From positions 186,001 through 250,000 of the forward strand of contig DIYJ01000006.1 in the NCBI GenBank assembly GCA_002428995.1: DNA of 64,000 bases. Reading direction: 5' to 3'. The notes under the pieces are model-generated. The model did no database searches. It saw nothing but the letters and a program-made list of their open reading frames with translations, and was not told where the DNA came from. Made by a program: the position numbers and the translations under genes. Of this stretch, positions 25,672-33,588 are shown in pieces (position 1 is the stretch's first letter; every line of letters starts with the position of its first letter). Origin of the DNA: Flavobacteriales bacterium UBA6057 (lineage in GTDB: Bacteria > Bacteroidota > Bacteroidia > Flavobacteriales_G > Salibacteraceae).

Positions 25672-26616
25672 ATGAAATACAAGAAAACCCGTATCGTCAT
25701 TGCCGGAGGAACAGGCTTCCTGGGTAAAAAGCTTCAACAGCATTTCAACGCTGACGACTATCAGCTCAGCGTGCTTACCCGAAAGAGCACGAAACCAGAA
25801 AAGAACGGAATCCAATACATCCAGTGGGATGGACAAAGCCTGGGAGATTGGACTCAGTGTCTGGAAGGTGCGGATGTACTGATCAATCTCAGCGGCAAGT
25901 CTGTCAACTGCCGCTATACGGCTCGGAACAAGGCGCTTATCTATAAATCACGATTGGAGAGCACCAGAGCGCTTGGACTTGCGTTGATTCACTGCAAGCA
26001 AAAACCCAAACTATGGATCAATGCCGCTTCAGCCACCATTTACCGTCACGCAGAAGATCGCGCCATGACTGAGCGCAGCGGTGTACACGGGCATGGCTTC
26101 TCGGTAGATGTTTGTGAGAAATGGGAACGTCTCTTTTTCTCCTTTGATCTGCCCGCTGTGCGGCAGGTTGCCGTGCGTACGGGCATCGTGTTTGGACGGG
26201 CGGGCAGTGCGTTGCAGCCCCTGGCAAGATTGGCGGCCACAGGTTTCGGAGGATCTCAAGGCAGCGGAAGCCAAATGATGAGCTGGTTGCACTACACAGA
26301 CTTCTGTCGCGCCATCGAACACATCATTCAACACAACGAACTGGAAGGTCCCATTAACCTCACCAGCCCATATCCGGTCACCAATCACGAAGTCATGCAT
26401 CAGTTGCGTAGGTTGGTTGGTTGGCCCTTTGGATTGTCCATGCCTGCCTGGATGGTGCGCCTTGGTGCGGTACTGATTCAAACAGAGGCAGAGTTGATTC
26501 TCAAAAGCCGTTGGGTGATTCCTGAGCGACTGCTGCAAAGCGGATTTCGCTTCCAGTACGACCATGTAGGAGATGCGATGGGGCATTTGCTGCGAGGCAA
26601 AACACAATTGACATGA
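25672..26616 (+). CDS. TIGR01777-family NAD(P)-dependent epimerase (SDR39U1-like)
   Basis: The 314-residue protein has GGTGFLGKKL (11-20), the Rossmann dinucleotide site of extended SDRs, LINLSGKSVNCRYT typical of TIGR01777 (YfcH/SDR39U1), the conserved VCEKWE, RTGIVFGRAGSALQPL and the C-terminal DUF1731-like portion (MPAWMVRLGAVL...LILKSRWVIPERL...GFRF). Family members bind NADPH; their substrate is not known. It begins four bases after the previous stop and its last four bases overlap the next gene (ATGA), so it belongs to the operon under the GbsR-type regulator. Confidence 0.9.
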   Translation: MKYKKTRIVIAGGTGFLGKKLQQHFNADDYQLSVLTRKSTKPEKNGIQYIQWDGQSLGDWTQCLEGADVLINLSGKSVNCRYTARNKALIYKSRLESTRALGLALIHCKQKPKLWINAASATIYRHAEDRAMTERSGVHGHGFSVDVCEKWERLFFSFDLPAVRQVAVRTGIVFGRAGSALQPLARLAATGFGGSQGSGSQMMSWLHYTDFCRAIEHIIQHNELEGPINLTSPYPVTNHEVMHQLRRLVGWPFGLSMPAWMVRLGAVLIQTEAELILKSRWVIPERLLQSGFRFQYDHVGDAMGHLLRGKTQLT

Positions 26617-27539
26617 GCCTTGGGATATGGAAAAGAACATGGCTGAGAGCTAGCGCTGGAACAGGAGTTTGCCTTGTCCTGTCGTCCTTCATCTATGCGT
26701 TTAGCTTTGAAACAGACCAGGGAATGGGCGATCGAGCCTTTCTCGGTCTGGCATTCGGATTCATGGGCTTGTTGATCAGTCCATTTCTCACTTTGCCCGG
26801 TGTGCTCGCCAGCCGCGCGGCCAACAGCTTTTCGGTGCTGGCCAGTGTCAGCAAAAAAGAGCAGTTAGGCATTGCATTAGGGGCAGCAGTGCTTTGCAAC
26901 GGTATCCTGCTCATCGCAGGAAAGGTTCTGACGAACGATGTGCTCTTCACTGTGCCGACCGTTTGGGGCACACTCTTGAGCGCGATCATCGCCACCGCAA
27001 ACGCGGTGTACTTCGTTTATGTAGACAAACCCTATGACGCTGCTTACGATGACAGAGCGCACCAAAAAGAAAAGACGGAAGCCCAGCAAAACCGCGTGAG
27101 CTATGCACAGTTGATCTGGATATGGACTTGGACAATACTTCTGGGGTCTTTCATCCTGTCTTATTTCATGAACTCGGTGGATTCAGAGCTGGAGGCCAGA
27201 CAGCTCTCCGATCATTTTGCGTTGACCCTCATCGCTAGTTTCATTTCAGGGCTTTGTTCATTGCCCTGGGTTTTCATGTGTTATGCAGTGATCACAAATT
27301 CCAATACACACCAGGGAAACACGCGCAAATGGCTGATGATCACGCAACTTGGATTCGCAAGCCTTCCAATAGTGGTGTACTTATTTGATGCCATTGCCTA
27401 CGGAGATTGGACCAACCCCTCTGGTTTTGTGATTGTTATCATCCCATATGCCTTAGCCGGAACATTGGTCACCATCATGTCTCTGTACTCCTACAAAGGT
27501 TCGTGGGTCGAAAACATACTGGAGCGAATGACAGGGTAA
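26613..27539 (+). CDS. Multi-helix membrane protein of unknown function
   Basis: The 308-residue protein has about eight hydrophobic segments in two blocks, separated by a charged loop at about 135-165 (DKPYDAAYDDRAHQKEKTEAQQ). Its C-terminal block (about 165-300) carries LCSLPWVFMCYAVITNSNTHQG and resembles the 25212-25667 protein. The start overlaps the epimerase stop by four bases, so translation is coupled. No family is recognised. Confidence 0.75.
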   Translation: MSLGIWKRTWLRASAGTGVCLVLSSFIYAFSFETDQGMGDRAFLGLAFGFMGLLISPFLTLPGVLASRAANSFSVLASVSKKEQLGIALGAAVLCNGILLIAGKVLTNDVLFTVPTVWGTLLSAIIATANAVYFVYVDKPYDAAYDDRAHQKEKTEAQQNRVSYAQLIWIWTWTILLGSFILSYFMNSVDSELEARQLSDHFALTLIASFISGLCSLPWVFMCYAVITNSNTHQGNTRKWLMITQLGFASLPIVVYLFDAIAYGDWTNPSGFVIVIIPYALAGTLVTIMSLYSYKGSWVENILERMTG

Positions 27540-27715
27540 ACCAGAATTCCAGGTGCATTGACCTCACCGGAGCCATTTACAAGACGAGTGGCTCCCACAC
27601 TTGCATATTTAGCTCAATCTCTTGGTCAGAAAACCACCCTGATAATGGTCAGACTTGCCATAATATCACAAAGTTTCCTTGGTCATCGAATAGCTTCCTG
27701 CATATTTGTGGCGTT

Positions 27716-28891
27716 ATGATTCAAACCACCGAATCGACCGCACTTCTTGACTTTCGAAGTGTGAGATCTTACACAGAAAACCTCTGTCAACCACTGAAAG
27801 TGGAAGACTATATTCCGCAGCCTGTGGAATATATCAGCCCCGCCAAGTGGCACCTTGGGCACACCAGTTGGTTTTTTGAAGAGTTCATCCTCAAGCATCA
27901 CGCAGAAGGCTATCGGGAGTATCACTCAGACTTCAGCTTTCTGTTCAACAGCTATTACAACACCATCGGAACGAGGATCATGCGCACTGACCGTGGCAAC
28001 ATGACCCGACCCTCCGTGGAAGAGGTGTATGCATATCGCGCATACGTTGATCAGTACATGGAAGCTTTGTTGAGCAATACCGAGCTCGCCCAGAAGCTCC
28101 ATGGCTTATTGGCCATCGGGCTCAATCACGAGCAACAGCACCAGGAATTGCTGATTACTGACCTGAAGTACATTTTAGGACACAATCCTCTGTTTCCCGT
28201 TTACAAGCCCGGAGGCTCCAGAATGAGCCAGCACAACGAACACAGCGGCTGGGTGAACATGGCAGAAGGCGTTTATGAAATCGGACACCGGGACGAAGGC
28301 TTTTGCTACGACAACGAGCTCATGCCTCATAAGACCTACTTGCACGACTACGCCATCTCCAAAGCTTTGGTGACCAATGGAGAATACCTCGAATTCATCA
28401 ATGATGGTGGTTACGAGCGCTTCGAGCTTTGGCTGGACGAAGGCTGGAGTTGGGTAAACAGTCAGAAAGAAGCCAAGCCGCTTCATTGGCACAAGGTGGA
28501 CGATGCATGGCATTACTTCACCCTGGAAGGTTTGAAGCCCGTTGATCCCAATGCCATTCTCTGTCACATCAACCTGTATGAGGCTGCCGCCTTTGCAGAG
28601 TGGAAGGGCATGCGCCTGCCTACCGAGTTTGAGTGGGAAGCCGCTTCAGAGCATTTCAGCTGGGGAACGCGATGGGAATGGACCAACAGCGCCTACCTGC
28701 CGTATCCCGGATTTAAAAAGCCCCCCGGAGCTGTTGGTGAATACAACGGCAAATTCATGATTAATCAAATGGTGTTGAGAGGGGCTTCCGCTGCGACCTC
28801 GCCCGGCCATAGTCGAAAGACGTACCGGAACTTCTTCCATCCACACCTGCAATGGCAATACTCTGGCATCAGACTAGCACATGACCGATAA
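27716..28891 (+). CDS. egtB: EgtB, ergothioneine biosynthesis sulfoxide synthase
   Basis: Start chosen at ATG 27716 (MIQTTESTALLDF, 391 residues); the frame stays open upstream to 27407 but that stretch overlaps the preceding gene and has no family sequence. The N-terminal DinB-like domain has WHLGHTSWFFEEF and NHEQQHQELL, giving the likely iron ligands H49, H138 and H142. The C-terminal FGE-sulfatase-like domain (about 175-391) has KALVTNGEYLEFINDGGY, EAAAFAEWKGMRLPTEFEWE and NFFHPHLQWQYSGIRLA. The family is non-haem iron enzymes that join a sulfur donor (cysteine or gamma-glutamylcysteine) to hercynine. It overlaps egtD by 11 bases. Confidence 0.93.
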   Translation: MIQTTESTALLDFRSVRSYTENLCQPLKVEDYIPQPVEYISPAKWHLGHTSWFFEEFILKHHAEGYREYHSDFSFLFNSYYNTIGTRIMRTDRGNMTRPSVEEVYAYRAYVDQYMEALLSNTELAQKLHGLLAIGLNHEQQHQELLITDLKYILGHNPLFPVYKPGGSRMSQHNEHSGWVNMAEGVYEIGHRDEGFCYDNELMPHKTYLHDYAISKALVTNGEYLEFINDGGYERFELWLDEGWSWVNSQKEAKPLHWHKVDDAWHYFTLEGLKPVDPNAILCHINLYEAAAFAEWKGMRLPTEFEWEAASEHFSWGTRWEWTNSAYLPYPGFKKPPGAVGEYNGKFMINQMVLRGASAATSPGHSRKTYRNFFHPHLQWQYSGIRLAHDR

Positions 28892-29834
28892 ATTTCTCCA
28901 GGAGTTTGCGCGCGAAGTTGACGAAGGACTGAGCGACACTCCTAAAAGACTCTCTTCCAAGTATTTCTATGATGAAAAGGGCGATCAGCTCTTTGTGAAA
29001 ATCATGGGAATGCCTGAATACTACCTTACACGGAGCGAGTTCCAGATCTTCAGCGAGCAAACCGATGATTTGATCAAGGCCTTCGGAGTAAAGCCCGGAG
29101 AAAACTTCGACCTCTACGAGCTTGGAGCAGGTGATGGCACCAAAACCATTGAACTGCTGAAAGGACTGAAGGGTTACCAGTTCACCTACAAACCCATTGA
29201 CATTTCAGAGCACGCCATTGCCACACTGCAAAAGCGCATCAGCAAGGAACTACCAGATGTTGCGGTAGAAGGGAAGCAAGGCGAATACTTCCAGGTATTG
29301 TCTTCGCTCGCTTCTGAAACGCCCAAGGTGATCCTGTTCATGGGCTCCAACATCGGTAACATGCTGGATGATGTAGCCAACAGCTTCTTGAGGCAGCTTT
29401 CGGCCAGCATGAACACAGGCGACAAGCTGTTGATCGGGGTGGATTTGAAGAAACCTGCATCGGTCATTCTTCCCGCTTACAACGATGCTCAGGGCTACAC
29501 CCGCGAGTTCAACCTCAACCTTTTAGATCGAATCAACCGGGAGTTGGGAGGCGACTTTGATCGCTCCAAATTCGAGCACGCCCCAAGGTATGATGAGGAA
29601 ACCGGATTAGCTGAAAGCTATGTAGAAAGCACTGAAGGTCAAAGTGTAAAGATCAAGACTTTAGATCGTGAGTTTAAGTTTGAGAAGGGAGAAAAGATCT
29701 TTGTCGAGATCTCCAGAAAATACGATGATGCCACCATTGAGGCCATCGCTAAGAACACGGAATTTGAGATCGTAGAACGCTTCTATGATCGCGACAAGCT
29801 CTTCAGCGACATCGTGTTCGAAAAGGCAGGTTGA
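28881..29834 (+). CDS. egtD: EgtD, L-histidine N-alpha-methyltransferase
   Basis: The 317-residue protein starts with the EgtD signature FAREVDEGLSDTPKRLSSKYFYDEKGDQLF and MGMPEYYLTRSEF. The SAM site is YELGAGDGTKT (about 73-83), followed by FMGSNIGN and LLIGVDLKKP. It trimethylates histidine to hercynine, the substrate of EgtB. The start overlaps the egtB stop region by 11 bases, so expression is coupled. Dedicated egtA, egtC and egtE genes are not visible nearby; the lyase step may be carried out by a general PLP enzyme elsewhere. Confidence 0.95.
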   Translation: MTDKFLQEFAREVDEGLSDTPKRLSSKYFYDEKGDQLFVKIMGMPEYYLTRSEFQIFSEQTDDLIKAFGVKPGENFDLYELGAGDGTKTIELLKGLKGYQFTYKPIDISEHAIATLQKRISKELPDVAVEGKQGEYFQVLSSLASETPKVILFMGSNIGNMLDDVANSFLRQLSASMNTGDKLLIGVDLKKPASVILPAYNDAQGYTREFNLNLLDRINRELGGDFDRSKFEHAPRYDEETGLAESYVESTEGQSVKIKTLDREFKFEKGEKIFVEISRKYDDATIEAIAKNTEFEIVERFYDRDKLFSDIVFEKAG

Positions 29835-29912
29835 AGCCCGTTTGCGTAAGGCTGCAAACAAGCAGGCGTCACAACTGTCTATTTTGTCATTCAACAATCG
29901 AAACAAACAGAT

Positions 29913-30194
29913 ATGAAAGCCATTTGGAATGGACAGGTGCTCGCAGAAAGCGATGACACCATCGTGATCGAAGGAAACCACTATTTCCCACCCAGCTCGA
30001 TCAACAAAGACCTCTTCAAGGATTCTTCCACGCACACAGTTTGCCCCTGGAAGGGAACCGCCAGTTACTACACCCTGGACGTGGATGGAAAGCAGAACGC
30101 TGATGCAGCCTGGTATTACCCACAAGCCAAGGAAATGGCCAAGAACATCGAGGGATACGTTGCATTCTGGAAAGGAGTAGAGGTAAAGGACTAG
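29913..30194 (+). CDS. DUF427 domain protein
   Basis: A 93-residue protein consisting of one DUF427 domain, recognisable by AIWNGQVLAESDDTIVIEGNHYFPPSSI, CPWKGTASYYTL and AAWYYPQAKEMAKNIEGYVAFWKGVEV. This small beta fold has no assigned activity. It follows egtD by 78 bases; the linkage with ergothioneine genes suggests, but does not show, a shared role. Confidence 0.92.
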   Translation: MKAIWNGQVLAESDDTIVIEGNHYFPPSSINKDLFKDSSTHTVCPWKGTASYYTLDVDGKQNADAAWYYPQAKEMAKNIEGYVAFWKGVEVKD

Positions 30195-30200
30195 TCGCAA

Positions 30201-30264
30201 GCTATCAGCTGTCAGCTATTGGAAGGATTTGCCACCGGTAGCTGACAGCTCGTAGCTGATAGCC
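30201..30264. repeat. Intergenic inverted repeat of GCTATCAGCT type
   Basis: GCTATCAGCTGTCAGCTA (30201-30218) and, beyond a 20-base spacer, TAGCTGACAGCTCGTAGCTGATAGC (30239-30263) are inverted and themselves built from repeats of AGCTGA/TCAGCT. It starts seven bases after the DUF427 stop and ends eight before the next ATG. It is probably a REP-like element and may form a terminator-like hairpin. Confidence 0.7.
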
Positions 30265-30271
30265 ATTAAGC

Positions 30272-31054
30272 ATGGATACTCAACCACTACATCAGGCGGC
30301 ACAATACTTGGCGGCCGCTGGCAAGAGCTTTCTTCCAGAAGCCAGTGACGATAGCCACACGAACCTCTGCTGGGACCATGAGACGCAAAGTATGCTCACG
30401 TGGGGCTTGAATGCAGAAGGGCATAAGCTTGCCCTGAACTTCGAGAGCTATTCACTGGACTTTGTTCATCCCCATCAAGGGCTGATTGCAAGCTTTGCTC
30501 TGGAAGGTGCGCGTCATCTGGACATTATCAATTGGATTGGCAAGGAACGGCAGTTTCTGGGCATTGAAAAACCGTATTCACCGGAGCTGCATTACGAGCT
30601 TCCTTACGGAACCATTCCGGATGATTTCCGCTTCCCCTCGGTAAACCAGGAAACGCTGAATAAGCTGGCTGCCCTGCGCTCAAACGTGGATGCTGCCGTG
30701 AAGTACAGCACGACCTTTTTTCATCACTTCTCGTTCATCCGTATCTGGCCACATCATTTTGACACAGGTGCGTTGGGCTACGTGGACAGCGCTGCTCATA
30801 TCAACAGCATCATTGACACGGTGGGGCTAGGAATGGCCATTCCCGATTCCATGATCAATGGGCATTATTACTACGCAAGTGGCTGGAACGGAAGCACACA
30901 GCCAGACTTGAAGAATGCCAGGGATCTACAACACGGACGCTGGATCAACGGAGACTGGAAAGGTGCGGTATTGGAAGCTGAGGGCACAACAGAGGAGGAG
31001 GCGAAAGCCTTTTTCAAAGATGCCATCGATGCTTTTAATACATTGTATGCGTGA
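30272..31054 (+). CDS. DUF5996-like protein of unknown function
   Basis: The 260-residue soluble protein has FIRIWPHHFDTGALGYV at about 150-167, reminiscent of DUF5996 proteins, and GHYYYASGWNGS near the end of the folded part. There are no membrane segments or export signal. The function is not known and the DUF assignment is tentative. Its stop overlaps the GTG start of the MFS permease gene (GTGA), so the two are translationally coupled. Confidence 0.72.
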   Translation: MDTQPLHQAAQYLAAAGKSFLPEASDDSHTNLCWDHETQSMLTWGLNAEGHKLALNFESYSLDFVHPHQGLIASFALEGARHLDIINWIGKERQFLGIEKPYSPELHYELPYGTIPDDFRFPSVNQETLNKLAALRSNVDAAVKYSTTFFHHFSFIRIWPHHFDTGALGYVDSAAHINSIIDTVGLGMAIPDSMINGHYYYASGWNGSTQPDLKNARDLQHGRWINGDWKGAVLEAEGTTEEEAKAFFKDAIDAFNTLYA

Positions 31055-32343
31055 GTGCACAAACCAGGGGCGTCTTTCCCATTCTTCTCGTCAACTTTAT
31101 TGGTACGCTTGGCTACAGTGTGGTACTGCCTTTCCTGGTTGTATTGGTGCTCAGCTTTGGCGGCAATGAATTGATTTACGGCATCCTCGGAGCCACTTAT
31201 TCCTTCTTCCAGCTCATAGGAGCGCCCATTTTGGGTAGTTGGTCTGACCGCATTGGCCGCAGGAGGGTATTGCTTGTCAGTCAGATCGGAACTTGCATTG
31301 CCTGGATTCTCTTCATCGTAGCATTGTACTTGCCCGGAGATGCGCTCCTTCAGCTGAACTATGGATGGACCGGGCCATTCCTGCTTACGCTGCCTTTGCT
31401 CATGCTGTTTGCCGCCAGGGCACTGGATGGCATCACCGGAGGAAATGTTTCCGTGGCCAACGCCTACCTCGCTGACATCACCACCGATGAAAACCGGAAG
31501 CAGGATTTCGGAAAAATGTCCGCTTCTTCCAATCTGGGATTCATTGTCGGCCCCGTGCTGGCAGGGCTTCTGGGTTCCACCGTTCTGGGAAACCTGCTCC
31601 CGATCATTGCAGCCCTTGTCATTTCGCTTGTTGCCATTCTTGTGATCTACTTCGGTCTCAAGGAAACGAGGAACAAGGATGTTGAGCGCTGCCTTTCCGA
31701 GGATCAAAACCACAAGGTGCTCTCCCAGGAACACAAGGAATGCTACCAAATGAAGCACGAGAAGGACAAATCATGGAGCGAGCTTCTTCAGATCCCTTCT
31801 TTTCCCTTGATGCTGGTGTTTTACTTCCTCATTTTCCTTGGTTTCAACTTCTTCTACGTAGCCTTTCCTGTTCACGCACTCGCTAAACTCGAATGGGACG
31901 TATTTGAATTGGGCATATTCTTCTCCATTTCCGGAGGCCTGATGGTGCTGTTTCAAGGCCCCGTTTTGAGCTACCTGTCCAAGCGTGTTTCCGATCGGGT
32001 GTTGTTCAACGTTGGCGGAGTGATACTTGCCATTGGTTTCCTGGCTTTTCTTTCTGAGAACATTGTGTTTCTGGGTGTGGGCCTTTTGCTGTTTGCCGCA
32101 GGCAATGGGCTGATGTGGCCATCTTACCTCGCCATTCTCTCCACCATTGGCGATAAAAAGGAGCAGGGAGGCATTCAAGGACTCGCCAGCAGCGTTGGAA
32201 GCAGCGCAAGCATTATTGGTCTGCTGGTTGGTGGAGTTTTCTACAGCCTGTTTGGAGCCATGATCTTCTTGCTTCCGGCTGTCATCATCGGGATTGTAGT
32301 GATCATCTCTTTGTTCCAGAAGGGCCAGACTCAGACGGCTTAG
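31051..32343 (+). CDS. MFS transporter, TCR/Tet-like
   Basis: The 430-residue permease starts with GTG (31051) overlapping the previous stop. It has about twelve hydrophobic segments, motif A in the first cytoplasmic loop (GSWSDRIGRRRVLLVS, about 65-80), and ALDGITGGNVSVANAYLADIT in helix 4-5, both typical of drug:H+ antiporters of the TetA type. A charged central loop (about 208-250) splits the halves. Substrate unknown. Its neighbours suggest it belongs to the same run as the ergothioneine genes. Confidence 0.88.
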   Translation: MSAQTRGVFPILLVNFIGTLGYSVVLPFLVVLVLSFGGNELIYGILGATYSFFQLIGAPILGSWSDRIGRRRVLLVSQIGTCIAWILFIVALYLPGDALLQLNYGWTGPFLLTLPLLMLFAARALDGITGGNVSVANAYLADITTDENRKQDFGKMSASSNLGFIVGPVLAGLLGSTVLGNLLPIIAALVISLVAILVIYFGLKETRNKDVERCLSEDQNHKVLSQEHKECYQMKHEKDKSWSELLQIPSFPLMLVFYFLIFLGFNFFYVAFPVHALAKLEWDVFELGIFFSISGGLMVLFQGPVLSYLSKRVSDRVLFNVGGVILAIGFLAFLSENIVFLGVGLLLFAAGNGLMWPSYLAILSTIGDKKEQGGIQGLASSVGSSASIIGLLVGGVFYSLFGAMIFLLPAVIIGIVVIISLFQKGQTQTA

Positions 32344-32386
32344 GACCGGGAAGAGAATTCCATAACTTCAAAAGCAAATCCAAACG

Positions 32387-32908
32387 ATGACCATCACCAG
32401 CATTGACGAATTCCTCAGCTATTATGACAAGGTGAAGGGACGAACGCTCCGCATTGTAGAGTGCATTCCTGAACAACACATAGAATGGACATTCAAAGCT
32501 GGAAAGTTCACGCTGGGGGATATCGTTCGTCATCTGGCATTGCTTGAGCAGCAGATGTTTGCTGAAAACGTCCAGCAGCGAAAGAGCCGCTATCAAAGCT
32601 ATGGGGAAGAGCATGCAAGTGGCAAAGAAGCCGTCATCGAACTTTACAAGGCTTCCTACGAACATTGCCGAAAAGTGTATGCCGCGCTGTCCAACGATCA
32701 GCTGATGCAAAAGGCAGAAACGCCTGCAGGTGTTCCCATCACCACCTGGAAATGGTTGCGCGCCATGCTTGAGCACGAAATTCACCACCGCGCTCAGATC
32801 TATACTTACCTCGCCATGTTGAACGTGACAACACCGCCCCTTTATGGGCTCACAGCCGAGCAGGTGGCAGACCGAAGTGCTTCCCCCAGTCAACATAAAG
32901 GTCATTGA
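32387..32908 (+). CDS. DinB-like metal-binding four-helix protein
   Basis: The 173-residue protein has GDIVRHLALLEQQMF and MLEHEIHHRAQIYTYLAML, the helices that supply the three metal-binding histidines of the DinB/YfiT fold. Such proteins can be thiol-dependent transferases, using bacillithiol or mycothiol in other phyla. It lies 44 bases after the MFS gene. The thiol partner is unknown; ergothioneine genes nearby make a thiol role attractive but unproven. Confidence 0.88.
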   Translation: MTITSIDEFLSYYDKVKGRTLRIVECIPEQHIEWTFKAGKFTLGDIVRHLALLEQQMFAENVQQRKSRYQSYGEEHASGKEAVIELYKASYEHCRKVYAALSNDQLMQKAETPAGVPITTWKWLRAMLEHEIHHRAQIYTYLAMLNVTTPPLYGLTAEQVADRSASPSQHKGH

Positions 32909-32944
32909 TGACTTCACATGCGGAATCCATTCTAGCTTTGGAGC

Positions 32945-33397
32945 GTGGATGTAGATAAATCAGAGATTCGAGGTATTTGCGAAGCCTTGGTTCAGCAGCG
33001 CATGGAGCCCGTGCAGCAAGCGATGGAAGAGGCGCAGTCTTCGGCTAACTCAGAAACCAAAAGCACAGCAGGGGACAAGCATGAAACTTCCCGCGCTATG
33101 GCTCAGGGCGAACGGGACCGCCTCGCGCAACAGCTGCACAACCTTCAAATGCTGCACGCGGCTTTGATGAAGATACCATTGAACAGTGGCAAAGATACTG
33201 TGGAAATAGGAAGCTATGTTAAAACCTCTCAGGGTGACTTTTATGTCTCTGTTGGTTTGGGAGAGGTGAAACAAGGCGGAATGAAATTCTATGCGATTGG
33301 CGCTCATTCACCGGTCGGTCAGCAGATCATGAATAAACGGCAGGGAGATCGTTTTGCTTTCGGACCACGAGAGGCTGAAATCGAGAAGATCTACTAG
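32945..33397 (+). CDS. Stand-alone GreA/GreB C-terminal-domain-like protein
   Basis: Translation is assigned from the GTG at 32945. The 150-residue protein has a helical N-terminal part (about 1-85, AGDKHETSRAMAQGERDRLAQQL) and a C-terminal part with FYAIGAHSPVGQQIMNKRQGDRFAFGPREAEIEKI, which has the SPxGxxLxxKxxGDxF pattern of GreA/GreB transcript-cleavage factors. The family is common in Bacteroidota. Action on RNA polymerase is inferred from the fold. Confidence 0.75.
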   Translation: MDVDKSEIRGICEALVQQRMEPVQQAMEEAQSSANSETKSTAGDKHETSRAMAQGERDRLAQQLHNLQMLHAALMKIPLNSGKDTVEIGSYVKTSQGDFYVSVGLGEVKQGGMKFYAIGAHSPVGQQIMNKRQGDRFAFGPREAEIEKIY

Positions 33398-33588
33398 TCC
33401 CGGCACTGCTTTAGAGTCTTTCAAGCTCTTTTCTCAAAAAAAAAGAGATCTACACAACCTCCTGCAAGTCAATCACTTAAAGCTTGTTCAGTAAGTGTTT
33501 TGAACCTCTCAGAGAAAAAAAAGCTGAGACTGAGATAGGGGTATTGGGGTTCTGTGATGTCATACCAGCAACACGGAAAACCAAAACG

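Noticed and set aside
27407..27715. Longer start for the EgtB frame
   Set aside because: It overlaps the upstream membrane-protein gene in another frame and has no EgtB-like sequence; the ATG at 27716 fits the family.
30871..31758. 295-codon minus-strand open frame opposite the MFS gene
   Set aside because: Composition is the mirror of the MFS coding frame; no motif.
33430..33450. Long A run with flanking CTCTTTT/AAAAGAG as a slippery site or promoter
   Set aside because: It lies in a gap with no coding frame across it and no matching promoter boxes.
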